Positions 28,291 through 37,000 of a stretch of 64,000 nucleotides of DNA are shown piece after piece; position 1 is the first letter of the stretch; each line of letters opens with the position of its first letter. The translations under genes were made by a program, and so were the position numbers. Source of the DNA: UBA7692 sp964650845 (GTDB taxonomy: Bacteria; Bacteroidota; Bacteroidia; Chitinophagales; LD1); NCBI GenBank assembly GCA_964650845.1, contig CAZYXR010000007.1, positions 1-64,000 on the forward strand, in the 5' to 3' direction. Under the pieces are notes generated by a model. It was not told the origin of the DNA. It saw nothing but the letters and a program-made list of their open reading frames with translations, and did no database searches.

Positions 28291-29259
28291 CTACTTTGTT
28301 TCAATTTCCACCACTTCGGGGTCAAACACACCAGTGATGTAAATTTTATTTTTGTACTTAATGGCAGTAGATGAAGCATCAATAACGCTTCCATTATTGA
28401 AGTAGATAATTTCGGATTTTCCGGTTATCAAATCTTTTTCGTACACAGCAGAAGGCGAGTGCTTGCGGAAGTTTTTGAAGTGCTTAATAAATGCCCAAAG
28501 CTTTAAATGTGCTGCGCAATACAACTTGTTGTTTACAATGCGTAAATTATCACCACCTTTCAACTCGCCCTCTACATTTTCGTGCTGCAACATTCCGTTA
28601 CTGCCAATTGCGTAACTGAAAATTTTATCTTCTAAAGTAGAAGCAACATACAGTTTGTTGTTGTGCAAAGCCACACCATTTGCATAACGAATTTTTCTGC
28701 TCACCGCATTGCAATTGCCATTTTTGCAATAGGTAATATTTCCTTTTGAAAGCATATTACTTGTGTACATATTACTGAAAAAGAAACTGCCATCTGCCAT
28801 GCCGCAAACTGCATTTGGATGCTTCATTTCGCTATGCGCAATTTGCTGAATAAAATAAAGTCTATCGTGCTTCAATAAAAAACGCAATACCGAATTTTTG
28901 GTTTTCTTTTTACTAATGTATTCATGGTTTACCGCCAAAAGTATTAACGAGTCATTCTGTTTTACCAAATCAATTCCATGCGGAAAAAGCGCAATAGAAT
29001 CGGGCATAAAAACCTTCATTGGCTCTACATGTTTAGAATTCAAGAAGATGGAGAAAAAGCCGCCTTTGCTTGCATCATTTTTCCGTTTTACTCCGCACGA
29101 AACTATCAAACGAGGGAAACTACTTGTATCTAATACAAAATCTTCGGGACCGTTCAACACATCATATACAGAGTGTTTGAAGCCGTTGGTTTCTACGGGT
29201 AACTTTGCACACGAAGCAGCCAAAAAAGGAAGCAGAAAAAGAAAGAAAATTTTTTGCAT
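28291..29259 (-). CDS. Paraoxonase/arylesterase-like lipoprotein (beta-propeller)
   Basis: A 322-residue protein with a lipoprotein signal (FFLFLLPFLAASC). Segments typical of the PON/SMP-30-like six-bladed propeller appear in order: GPEDFVLDTSSFPRLIVSCG, FPHGIDLVKQNDSLILLAVNH, KHPNAVCGMADGSFFFSN, RYANGVALHNNKLYVAST, and a final SSTAIKYKNKIYITG. The Glu/Asn/Asp calcium-site positions seem kept. It is possibly a lactonase or esterase anchored in a membrane, but activity is not proven by sequence. It is convergent with recJ. Confidence 0.72.
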   Translation of the reverse strand: MQKIFFLFLLPFLAASCAKLPVETNGFKHSVYDVLNGPEDFVLDTSSFPRLIVSCGVKRKNDASKGGFFSIFLNSKHVEPMKVFMPDSIALFPHGIDLVKQNDSLILLAVNHEYISKKKTKNSVLRFLLKHDRLYFIQQIAHSEMKHPNAVCGMADGSFFFSNMYTSNMLSKGNITYCKNGNCNAVSRKIRYANGVALHNNKLYVASTLEDKIFSYAIGSNGMLQHENVEGELKGGDNLRIVNNKLYCAAHLKLWAFIKHFKNFRKHSPSAVYEKDLITGKSEIIYFNNGSVIDASSTAIKYKNKIYITGVFDPEVVEIETK

Positions 29260-29293
29260 GGCGGTGAATGTAAGTAATGGGTTACGAATTGCA

Positions 29294-30211
29294 CTAAACA
29301 GTTTTTAGGAATTCTGCAATGTCGCTATACGCCTTCATCGCCAAAGGATCTATGCGTGGCAAATTGAAAAACGAATGAATCAAACCTTCATATTCTTTAT
29401 ACAAAACTTTGCTTCCACCGCCTTCTAATTGTTTAAAATAATTGAAGCCATCATCCAACAAAGGGTCGAACTGTGCCGTAAGAATAAATGCAGGTGCAAG
29501 CCCCGAAAAATCGGACTCGTAACAAGGCGAAACATGCGGGTGGCAACGATCTTCCTCACGCGGAGTGTATTGCTGCCTAAACCAAAAAACTGTTTTCTTT
29601 TCCAACATATAGCCTGTGCCATTTGTAGTTATTGATGCATTGCTGAGCGCACCATCAATCCACGGATACACCAACACCTGCGCTTTCAACGCAATGCCTT
29701 CGCGCTTGCAGCGGTGCGCCATACAGGCAGCTAAATTTCCACCGGCACTATCGCCTGCTACTACTATGTCATTAGCGTTTCCGCCATACTGTGCTACATT
29801 TAGCATCACCCATTTTATGGCAGTAAACGCATCGTTGTGCGCTGCCGGAAAAGTAAACTCAGGCGCAAGCCGGTAATCAACAGCTACTACCACACAATCG
29901 TTCATTTTACACAACCGCCTGCATATCCTATCGTGCGACTCTAATCCATACAACACAAAACCACCGCCATGAAAATAGACGATTACGCGCTGTGCATTTT
30001 TTCCACTGCTTCTATAAATGCGCACCGGCACTCCGTTTGCATCTACATCTTGCACACTGTACACATCAATTTTGCTGTCGAAAAGTTTTATTCCTAACCG
30101 AACAGCCTTATCGGCATTGCTGCGCAGTTCTGCAATATTGTTTACTGCATCATAATCTATGGGTTTGCGCAACTTGCCAAACAGAATAACAATTTTGGTT
30201 CTCCAATTCAT
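29294..30211 (-). CDS. Alpha/beta hydrolase of the hormone-sensitive lipase family
   Basis: A 305-residue esterase. The oxyanion motif HGGGF is at 81-85, the nucleophile Ser155 in GDSAGGN, the acid in TAQFDPLLDDG and the His in GLIHSFF. DYRLAPEFTFPAAHND is the usual family segment. It cleaves short acyl esters in characterised relatives. Cytoplasmic, no signal peptide. It lies 34 bp upstream of the paraoxonase-like gene on the same strand, so the two may be co-transcribed. Confidence 0.9.
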   Translation of the reverse strand: MNWRTKIVILFGKLRKPIDYDAVNNIAELRSNADKAVRLGIKLFDSKIDVYSVQDVDANGVPVRIYRSSGKNAQRVIVYFHGGGFVLYGLESHDRICRRLCKMNDCVVVAVDYRLAPEFTFPAAHNDAFTAIKWVMLNVAQYGGNANDIVVAGDSAGGNLAACMAHRCKREGIALKAQVLVYPWIDGALSNASITTNGTGYMLEKKTVFWFRQQYTPREEDRCHPHVSPCYESDFSGLAPAFILTAQFDPLLDDGFNYFKQLEGGGSKVLYKEYEGLIHSFFNLPRIDPLAMKAYSDIAEFLKTV

Positions 30212-30272
30212 AATTCGATTAAAGGTAATAATTCATATTTGACGGCTTATTGAAACATAAAAGCCAAGGCAA

Positions 30273-30839
30273 ATGCTCATAGAAAATCAGCAATTTGACA
30301 AACAAGACTACAGCAGCACTTTATTGCCAAAAGGCGAATACGAAAATTGCACTTTCAGCAATTGCAATTTTTCTAACTCCGACCTGTCGGGCATTAAATT
30401 TTCGGAATGCGTTTTTACAAATTGCAACTTCAGTTTATGCAAAGTTTCAAACACCGCGTTCAGAGATATTCAATTCAACGACTGCAAGATGCTGGGGCTG
30501 CGATTTTACGACTGCAATCAATTTGGTTTAGCATTCAGTTTCAATAACTGCAACCTCAATCACACATCATTTTCACAAATCAAAATCAAGAAAACAACTT
30601 TTAAAAACTCGCAACTACACGAAACCGACTTTACGGAGTGCGACTTATCGGCTTCCACTTTCGATAACTGCGATTTGCTGCGAGCAACTTTTGATGGCAC
30701 TCAACTCGAAAAAGTTGATTTTAGAACCGCAAGCAACTATTCTATTGAGCCAACTGCAAACAGAATAAAAGGCGCAAAATTTTCGCTACAAGGTGTAGTT
30801 GGGCTACTGGATAGCTATAACATAGAAATTGAATATTGA
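30273..30839 (+). CDS. Pentapeptide-repeat protein
   Basis: A 188-residue protein made almost entirely of A(D/N)LxX-type pentapeptides, here rich in C-x-F: NCTFSNCNFSNSDLSGIKF, CVFTNCNFSLC, SFNNCNLNHTSF, DFTECDLSASTFDNCDL. It should form a right-handed quadrilateral beta-helix that imitates DNA in shape and charge. Size and pattern resemble Qnr/McbG-like proteins, which protect gyrase, but that role is only an inference. No signal peptide. It is the last gene before the CRISPR array, on the same strand. Confidence 0.85.
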   Translation: MLIENQQFDKQDYSSTLLPKGEYENCTFSNCNFSNSDLSGIKFSECVFTNCNFSLCKVSNTAFRDIQFNDCKMLGLRFYDCNQFGLAFSFNNCNLNHTSFSQIKIKKTTFKNSQLHETDFTECDLSASTFDNCDLLRATFDGTQLEKVDFRTASNYSIEPTANRIKGAKFSLQGVVGLLDSYNIEIEY

Positions 30840-30905
30840 TTGTGTGCAACACCTGTTACTATTCAACTTGCAATGCTGTGAGCCAAAAGTCAAGAAATAC
30901 AAACT

Positions 30906-30952
30906 ATGAATAATGAAGTTGGGCTAAGAAGCATAACATCATTGAACACAAT
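30906..30952 (+). repeat. Degenerate terminal CRISPR repeat
   Basis: The last 15 bases (ATCATTGAACACAAT, 30938-30952) match the 3' end of the CRISPR repeat exactly, while the rest has diverged beyond recognition. It is followed by a normal 30-nt spacer (30953-30982). It marks the old end of the array, which for this orientation is the 5' end. Confidence 0.75.
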
Positions 30953-30982
30953 GATACAGCTTGTAAAAGATTTGATTGCCGC

Positions 30983-31797
30983 GTTGTGAATTGCTATCAG
31001 AAAGTATCTTTGAAATCATTGAACACAATTTTGCGGTTGCGGGGCTATCTATCGGTAGCGTTGTGAATTGCTATCAGAAAGTATCTTTGAAATCATTGAA
31101 CACAATTTATGTTGCAGTTTATAACCGTTATGCAAGTGTTGTGAATTGCTATCAGAAAGTATCTTTGAAATCATTGAACACAATATTTTGAAAATAATAA
31201 AGGTAAACAAGCCAGTTGTGAATTGCTATCAGAAAGTATCTTTGAAATCATTGAACACAATATATGCAGGAAAAGATGTTGGCAATATCAGTTGTGAATT
31301 GCTATCAGAAAGTATCTTTGAAATCATTGAACACAATTCATCAGTTAATGCTGCATACTGAGCGGCGTTGTGAATTGCTATCAGAAAGTATCTTTGAAAT
31401 CATTGAACACATGTATCATTTTGAAAGTTGTTTAGCCACCCGGTTGTGAATTGCTATCAGAAAGTATCTTTGAAATCATTGAACACAATGAGAAGGCGCA
31501 CACAGCACTTCGTTATCGGGTTGTGAATTGCTATCAGAAAGTATCTTTGAAATCATTGAACACAATAGGGTTACAACAACGATTTTAAACAGTAATGTTG
31601 TGAATTGCTATCAGAAAGTATCTTTGAAATCATTGAACACAATATCCAAGCACTAACAGGGTCAACTAATTATGTTGTGAATTGCTATCAGAAAGTATCT
31701 TTGAAATCATTGAACACAATACAAACAAGAAGTAGTGTGACGTATGAGGTGTTGTGAATTGCTATCAGAAAGTATCTTTGAAATCATTGAACACAAT
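30983..31797 (+). CRISPR. Type II-C CRISPR array, 11 repeats of 47 bp
   Basis: Eleven near-identical 47-bp repeats begin GTTGTGAATTGCTATCAG and end ATCATTGAACACAAT. Starts: 30983, 31060, 31138, 31215, 31291, 31367, 31443, 31520, 31597, 31674, 31751. The ten spacers are 29-31 nt; an eleventh lies before the first full repeat. The sixth repeat (31367) has lost one base at its 3' end (GAACACAT). Orientation follows from the tracrRNA anti-repeat at 38423-38445, which pairs with the first 23 bases of the repeat. Each repeat contains TATCTTTG at positions 23-30, a -7 promoter box. Open reading frames across the array are artefacts of the repeat. Confidence 0.98.
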
Positions 31798-31856
31798 ATA
31801 CCAAGCGTGTATGCAAGTTGTGGCAATGGTTTCGGGGAATTGATTAGAAAAGAAAA

Positions 31857-31867
31857 ATTGTGTTCAA
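31857..31867 (-). repeat. Inverted 11-nt copy of the CRISPR repeat end
   Basis: ATTGTGTTCAA is the exact complement of the last 11 bases of the CRISPR repeat. It stands 59 nt after the last repeat, so RNA from the last repeat onward could fold back on it. Confidence 0.6.
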
Positions 31868-31870
31868 GTT

Positions 31871-31905
31871 AAATCCCGATCGAATTTTTGGTCGGGATTT
31901 TTATT
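31871..31905 (+). terminator. Terminator between CRISPR array and cas2
   Basis: Stem AAATCCCGATC/GGTCGGGATTT (11 pairs, one G-U) with an 8-nt loop, followed on the + strand by TTATTTCT. It should stop array transcription coming from the left before it runs antisense into cas2, and may also serve the cas operon from the other side. Confidence 0.8.
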
Positions 31906-31937
31906 TCTGTATGACGCTTGCAAATATTCTCAAACAC

Positions 31938-32276
31938 CTAAAACATTTCCAATTGCAACCCTGCTCCTTCCGGTTCTTGTTTTTTTACTCCATAAAACAA
32001 CTCCATCATGCCAAATTGCTTATCGGTAATACAGAGTATGCCTATATGTCCATCGGGTGGCAAGTTGTCTTTTATGCGCTTGATGTGCACATCGGCATTT
32101 TCGCGGCTGGCACAATGCCGAATGTAGATACTGAATTGAAACATGGTAAATCCATCTTCCAAAATTTTGTCGCGAAATCTGGTGTAGTTTTTGCGGTCTT
32201 GTACATCTTCGGTCGGCAAGTCGAAAAAAATCATTACCCACATGATTCTGTATGCGTTTAAACGTTCTAAATACAC
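31938..32276 (-). CDS. cas2: CRISPR-associated endonuclease Cas2
   Basis: A 112-residue Cas2: LNAYRIMWVMIFFDLPT with the conserved Asp19, a ferredoxin-like core (FTMFQFSIYIRHC) and GHIGILCITDKQFGMMELFYG. It dimerises between two Cas1 dimers in the spacer-integration complex. It is the last cas gene, 193 bp from cas1, a wide gap that contains a dispersed repeat. The N-terminal extension before the core is normal for type II-C Cas2 of Bacteroidota. Confidence 0.95.
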   Translation of the reverse strand: MYLERLNAYRIMWVMIFFDLPTEDVQDRKNYTRFRDKILEDGFTMFQFSIYIRHCASRENADVHIKRIKDNLPPDGHIGILCITDKQFGMMELFYGVKKQEPEGAGLQLEMF

Positions 32277-32326
32277 TGTGTATTATTTAAAATATTTTTT
32301 GTAACCAATGAGCTTGCTTTACCTTT

Positions 32327-32389
32327 TGTTTGAGATTACTTCGCTCCACAAGCTACGCTCGTAAAAACGCGGTTCTTTTTGCGCAGCAA
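32327..32389. repeat. Short dispersed repeat, copy 2, between cas1 and cas2
   Basis: It shares TACTTC, CAAGCTACGCTC, GTAA and ACGCG in the same order with 7083-7142. It accounts for the unusually long cas1-cas2 spacing. Confidence 0.5.
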
Positions 32390-32468
32390 TTAGCCGTGAT
32401 TGCGAACCGAAGTGCAGCAAAGGTGAAGCAAACTGAAAAAAGTTTAAACAGCATCAATTACTACTTTG

Positions 32469-33416
32469 TTATTCTACTTCAGGAAATGCAATTTTTTTCC
32501 TCGTACCCTCAAAACACTTTGCCAGACTTGCGGTTGTTTTTTGCACTGCTACCATCAGCGGGCTTTTTTCTTCATTCAGCAACACAGTATGCTCGGGTAT
32601 TTTTAATAGCTGTTGCTTAATAGATAAATTAAGTTCCGCATAATCGCCTTGTTGCATCACATCTATCACCGCCCTATCTACAAAAGGGCGATAGGGTTCC
32701 ATAACATCATCGGCAAGGCAATAAGCATTGTATTTGTTTTTGTGGTGAATACCGAGCGTAGGCAACAAACCACTGCCTACCAATGCCCGCGCCACACAAG
32801 CACGTAAAATGGCATAGCCGTAATTTAAAAGATTGTTAGGTGGCTTACCAAACCTATCGCGGCTAAACTTCAACTCGGGCGAAAAAACAGTTTGCCAATA
32901 TACTGCCGCACCGCGTGCTTCGTGGTTTCCGGCATCGCCACTTTTTACATCGGCTGCAAGGTTTTGCAATAGTTTTATTGCATTGTTTATAGCATCTCTT
33001 CTATCCGTTTCTACTTTCAACAAGTGCTGTTGCAACACGGCCGACTGATTGTAGAGCTTTGCCGAAACGGTTTGTGCCCACAACTGCTTTTTCAATGGCT
33101 CGCTGGCTGCTAACTGTGCACGAAATCTTTCGTTTTGAATAGTGTGTGAATGAAGTGGCATAAACATTCCACTGGGTAAAAATGTATCATCGCAGCTTAC
33201 TACTGCCACATTGTTTTCCATAAACGTATTCAGCAAAGCGTGGGTAAGTGTAATTTGTTTATGCTCTAACACCACCATGCCAATATCTTCTATGGGGCGC
33301 GTGATTACCTTATCTAAATCATCAATTTCTTCGTGTTTATTAAGGCTGATGCACAACTGCTGCCTGCGCATATAAAGGTGTGCAGGATTGCCAAAATAAA
33401 GAGTGCGCTTGAGCAT
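32469..33416 (-). CDS. cas1: CRISPR-associated integrase Cas1 (type II)
   Basis: A 315-residue Cas1 of subtype II: MLKRTLYFGNPAHLYMRRQQL at the start. The metal ligands of the integrase are visible as Glu166 (NHEARGA), His224 (LGIHHKNKYN) and the acidic cluster LADDVMEPYRP (236-246). With Cas2 it cuts and inserts new spacers. It lies 47 bp downstream of the MazF-type toxin gene, which separates it from cas9. No cas4 or csn2 is present, fitting type II-C. Confidence 0.96.
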   Translation of the reverse strand: MLKRTLYFGNPAHLYMRRQQLCISLNKHEEIDDLDKVITRPIEDIGMVVLEHKQITLTHALLNTFMENNVAVVSCDDTFLPSGMFMPLHSHTIQNERFRAQLAASEPLKKQLWAQTVSAKLYNQSAVLQQHLLKVETDRRDAINNAIKLLQNLAADVKSGDAGNHEARGAAVYWQTVFSPELKFSRDRFGKPPNNLLNYGYAILRACVARALVGSGLLPTLGIHHKNKYNAYCLADDVMEPYRPFVDRAVIDVMQQGDYAELNLSIKQQLLKIPEHTVLLNEEKSPLMVAVQKTTASLAKCFEGTRKKIAFPEVE

Positions 33417-33462
33417 AGTCGGATTGCTTTGCTTGCGTTATACTCTTTAAGGTATGGAAATG

Positions 33463-33795
33463 TTACATGCTCAGAATATCATTTAAACAATTATGTATTT
33501 CGTTTAATTCACTTTTCTCAATACTTCCTATTTTTTTACCAAGTCGTTCTTTTGAAATGGAGCGAATGTGGAAGGTTAGAATTTCTGATGTTTGTTTAAG
33601 ATTGTTCGTTTTGTTAGGCCTCAATACAACATTGCCTTTGTAATTCTTAATTTTTGTAGTAAGCGGGCAGCAAATCAACACATTCAAATAGGTATTCAAT
33701 AAATTACCACTAATTATAACAACAGGACGAAATCCAGCTTGTTCACTGCCTTTTACCGGATCAAGATTAACTTGCCAAATTTCACCCTGTTTCAT
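33463..33795 (-). CDS. MazF/PemK-type toxin inside the cas operon
   Basis: A 110-residue toxin of the MazF/PemK family of mRNA endoribonucleases. KQGEIWQVNLDPVKGSEQAGFRPVVIIS is the typical N-terminal sheet, then LICCPLTTKI, and TSEILTFHIRSISKERLGKKIGSIE near the C-terminus. All the usual elements are present and the gene looks functional. It overlaps the antitoxin gene by 4 bp (33792-33795). The pair sits between cas9 and cas1, on the same strand. Confidence 0.92.
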   Translation of the reverse strand: MKQGEIWQVNLDPVKGSEQAGFRPVVIISGNLLNTYLNVLICCPLTTKIKNYKGNVVLRPNKTNNLKQTSEILTFHIRSISKERLGKKIGSIEKSELNEIHNCLNDILSM

Positions 33796-34028
33796 TCTTT
33801 ATCTAATTGTGTGCAATAATCCACCATGCCTTCTTCTGCAATATCCAATAAGTTGGTATCGTCAGCCATTTTTTTATAAGAGCGAATGTATTCCGCACGT
33901 TTCAATTGCTCCAAATACACTGCTAAAGCACGTTCAATGAGTTTGTTTTTGGGTACAGATAAACGCTTTGCTTGTTCTGCCAGTTGAGCAAGCAAAGCAT
34001 CAGGTAAAGTACTGGTAAATGTTGCCAT
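33792..34028 (-). CDS. Ribbon-helix-helix antitoxin for the MazF-type toxin
   Basis: A 78-residue protein with an N-terminal RHH/CopG DNA-binding segment (ATFTSTLPDALLAQLAEQAKRLSVPKNKLIERALAVYLEQ) and an acidic, probably unfolded C-terminus that should bind the toxin. Gene order antitoxin-toxin with overlap is typical. It lies 63 bp downstream of the cas9 stop. That gap holds a full promoter and an inverted repeat which the antitoxin may bind to repress its own operon. Confidence 0.88.
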   Translation of the reverse strand: MATFTSTLPDALLAQLAEQAKRLSVPKNKLIERALAVYLEQLKRAEYIRSYKKMADDTNLLDIAEEGMVDYCTQLDKE

Positions 34029-34039
34029 TGCAAATACAG

Positions 34040-34066
34040 TTTATATTTATAAAATACAAATATAAA
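34040..34066. promoter_or_regulatory. Candidate antitoxin operator (inverted repeat)
   Basis: TTTATATTT (34040-34048) and AAATATAAA (34058-34066) are perfect 9-bp inverted arms with a 9-bp spacer. They overlap the -7 box of the toxin-antitoxin promoter, the usual place for RHH autoregulation. Confidence 0.55.
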
Positions 34067-34087
34067 GCTCATTTGTGTATTTTCAAA
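34057..34087 (-). promoter_or_regulatory. Bacteroidota-type promoter of the toxin-antitoxin pair
   Basis: On the minus strand TTTG (34084-34087), a 19-bp spacer and TATATTTG (34057-34064) match the TTTG/TAnnTTTG consensus exactly. Predicted start is near 34050, about 22 nt before the antitoxin ATG. The promoter lies after the cas9 stop (34092-34094), so the pair, and possibly cas1-cas2, can be expressed independently of cas9. Confidence 0.78.
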
Positions 34088-34091
34088 TTAT

Positions 34092-37000
34092 TTAGACTTT
34101 TGAGATGTTGCCTAAGCGGTCGATATTTAATTTAATGCAATAATTCTTTATAGACTTCCCATCAATGATTTCATAAGCATTTTGAGAGCCATATTCTTTG
34201 CCTCTTACAATCGTATCTGCAATATCGTGTTTGATAAAGTAGATTTGCTTACCGCTATACTTGGTTACATAGTGAATATTCTTACTTCTTGCATTCTTAT
34301 GATTCCAAAAACTATCATAGAACGGGCTTTGTGAATCTGCTATTATTTCTTCTCCGTCAGTAGGCATATATACAGGGTCGCCTTGTTTTAAAGTAAACAG
34401 CAATTTCGCTTTGTTCTTTTCTTCAAAATAGTTTTTGAAAACAAGGGTTTTATTGAATGATTTTTTGTCAGTAGTTTTATTAAATTCTTCTTTTAAAAGA
34501 TTAACAGCATCAAAGAAAGTTATAAGGTCAAAAACCCTGTTGCCATCTTTTTCCATAACGGCAAAAAGGTAATTGTCGCCTGTTTTAACAAGTAGTGTAT
34601 CGTTAAAGGCTTTTTTCCTGTCAAGTCGTTCCAGTGCCTCATCAGCTTCTTCTTGCCCCTTTTTCTTTTTAATTTTAGTTGGGTCACGGTAAAATACTTT
34701 TACAGATGAGATTGGTGTATGAGGAGCAGTTTCACCTTTTTTATTCTTTTTCTCTGCCAACTTCTTGTTCAGGGCTAAAATGCCTTCTGCAGAAAAGGCT
34801 TCTTCTTTTTTGTTGTCAAAGTCTTTCAAATGTTCTTTAATAGCTTCTTTCAGATAACTATTTGTAATTTTTTCAATGGCTTTATCAGTCGCAAACTTTT
34901 TACCAGCAAATTTTGATAAAGTGATTCGATACGATTCAACCCCTTGACTTTTTCCGTACAAAGTTCCCTCGTGTAATTGCCCTCGAATTTTGATTTGTAA
35001 TTTTCCACTTTTATCGGGCTGAATTAAAAGCTTGTCTTTAGGTTTTTGCGAAACAATTATTTTTTGAATTTCTTGCTCAGCACTTTCAGGAAATCCACTC
35101 CATGGCATATCAATAGCTTTGAATTTCTCTATCTGCTTGAAAATTTTTTCTCTTTCAGTTTCTCCAAGGTTTAGAATTTCATCCAATAATTCACTCGGAC
35201 TTCCTTCAAAATCGGGTAACAACTCTTTCCTATTGTCGCCAAGCCATTTCTGCAATTCTTTGTTTAAATCATTTAAACGTTTGATGTGTGCGGGTTCTGT
35301 ACAGGCAATTATCAACGCATCAATAGCGTGATGCCTATGGTCTATGCGTTTGCTCCAACCTTTAATAATTAACTTGTTGTTTTTCTTTCCAATCAAATTA
35401 TTAATGTAAGCTTCAATATATACATCTTTATTGTCAACCACATCTTTTCTCTTTTCGTACTCAGTTTCCGCAATTTTATCTTTTACTCGTTCATACCGTT
35501 CTCTAAGGATGTGTTTAAACTTATCTGTCAAGCCCCATTGGTTTCTTAAATAATCGGTAACTCCACCTGTTGTGGTTTTTACATTTTCATTGCCAACAAT
35601 TTTATTCAGTTCTTCTTTTACTCTGACAGAAATGTATTGTGTCTCTTTCATCTGTCTTGCCACAGGGTCTTCTGGCATTTTTGTAGCCAATAGATTTTTT
35701 CTTTTTTGCCCTTCAAACCTTTGGTTTACGTGGTCAATAAAATTTTCTTTACTAAACACTGATGGAATAGAAGATCCGACTTCAAAATATTCCATTGCAG
35801 TACGGTTACTTTTTTCTTTATTGATTGCTTTTTCGCAGATAACTTTATTGGTGAAAGAATCATCAAAATAGCGTGATTGTGGTATAATGTGGTCAATATC
35901 ATAACGCTCCCGATTAAACAAATCCGAAAGTGGAATGGGTTGTCCTGTATATGGCGAAACGTGTCCTTGCTCCCGCCACAACTTCATCTTTTCAATTTCC
36001 GATTTTGACGGGTCTTTGTATTGCTTTACATATTCATCAGCAAGATTTTCCTGTGAGAGCCACAACTTATATTTTTCGATATTGGCAAGCGTTATTTCCT
36101 GTTTGAGCTCAATCAGCAAATTTTTAACTTCATCATTTGCTTTCTGATTGGCATTATTTGACTTGTAAATCTTTGCTCTTCTGTCTGTATTATTTTTTAA
36201 TTCACGAGCCAATTCTAATCGTATTTCATCAGGCTTTCTATACTCTTTCCAAATATCTTTTACAATCATCAACGCTTCGCTAATCAGTTGTTCGACCAAC
36301 GGATTTCGTAATTCTCCTGGTGTTAATCTTTGGATTTTTTGATAGCTGTCAATTCGTTCATTTTCTCCATACTCTTTTGCCGTATGCTTATCATAAACCA
36401 ATATGGTTGCATAGGCATTCATAATTCCGCCCTCTGCTAAAACCTCGACATTGTTTTCCAAATACTCCTGTGCTGCTTTTTCAAATGGGTCGCTTACATT
36501 TTCGTTCAGCAACTTGATGATTTTCTCTTTAAGCGTATCTGAAAAATCATTATCAAAGCACCTTCCACTTCTTACAAGTGGCAATATTTTTTCGATTGCT
36601 TTAAGGCTCAAAGAAGCATAGCTTCGGCTGAATTTAATTTTGCTTATCTGAATAGCTGTTTGCTGACGGTTTTCAATATCCGTTGCGTGATTTTTAATAA
36701 ATGTCAGGACTTTTGAAGTGCGTTCGCTTTCCAAGTCATACTCGTTGCCTTTTGCATTATATAAAATATCCCACAGTTCTATTTGCCTTTCCTTTTCAGC
36801 TAAACCAAGAGCATTCCACAGTTGTTCGCCCAATGCTTTTTTGAGTAGCTGTTTGGTTTCATCGCCTCGTAACTTTGCTTTAGGATTCATTCCGTTCAGA
36901 AAATCAATTCCATCACGTAAGCCGCGTTCTTTCTTCAATTTATTGAGTACGGTGCTGAATCCGATTTCTTTTTTCTCTTGCAATTCGTCAAAGAGCCATT

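Noticed and set aside
30976..31449. Open reading frames through the CRISPR array encoding CELLSESIFEIIEH or NCYQKVSLKSLN repeats
   Set aside because: They only reflect the 47-bp repeat read in frame; spacers interrupt them and no start site or family supports a gene.
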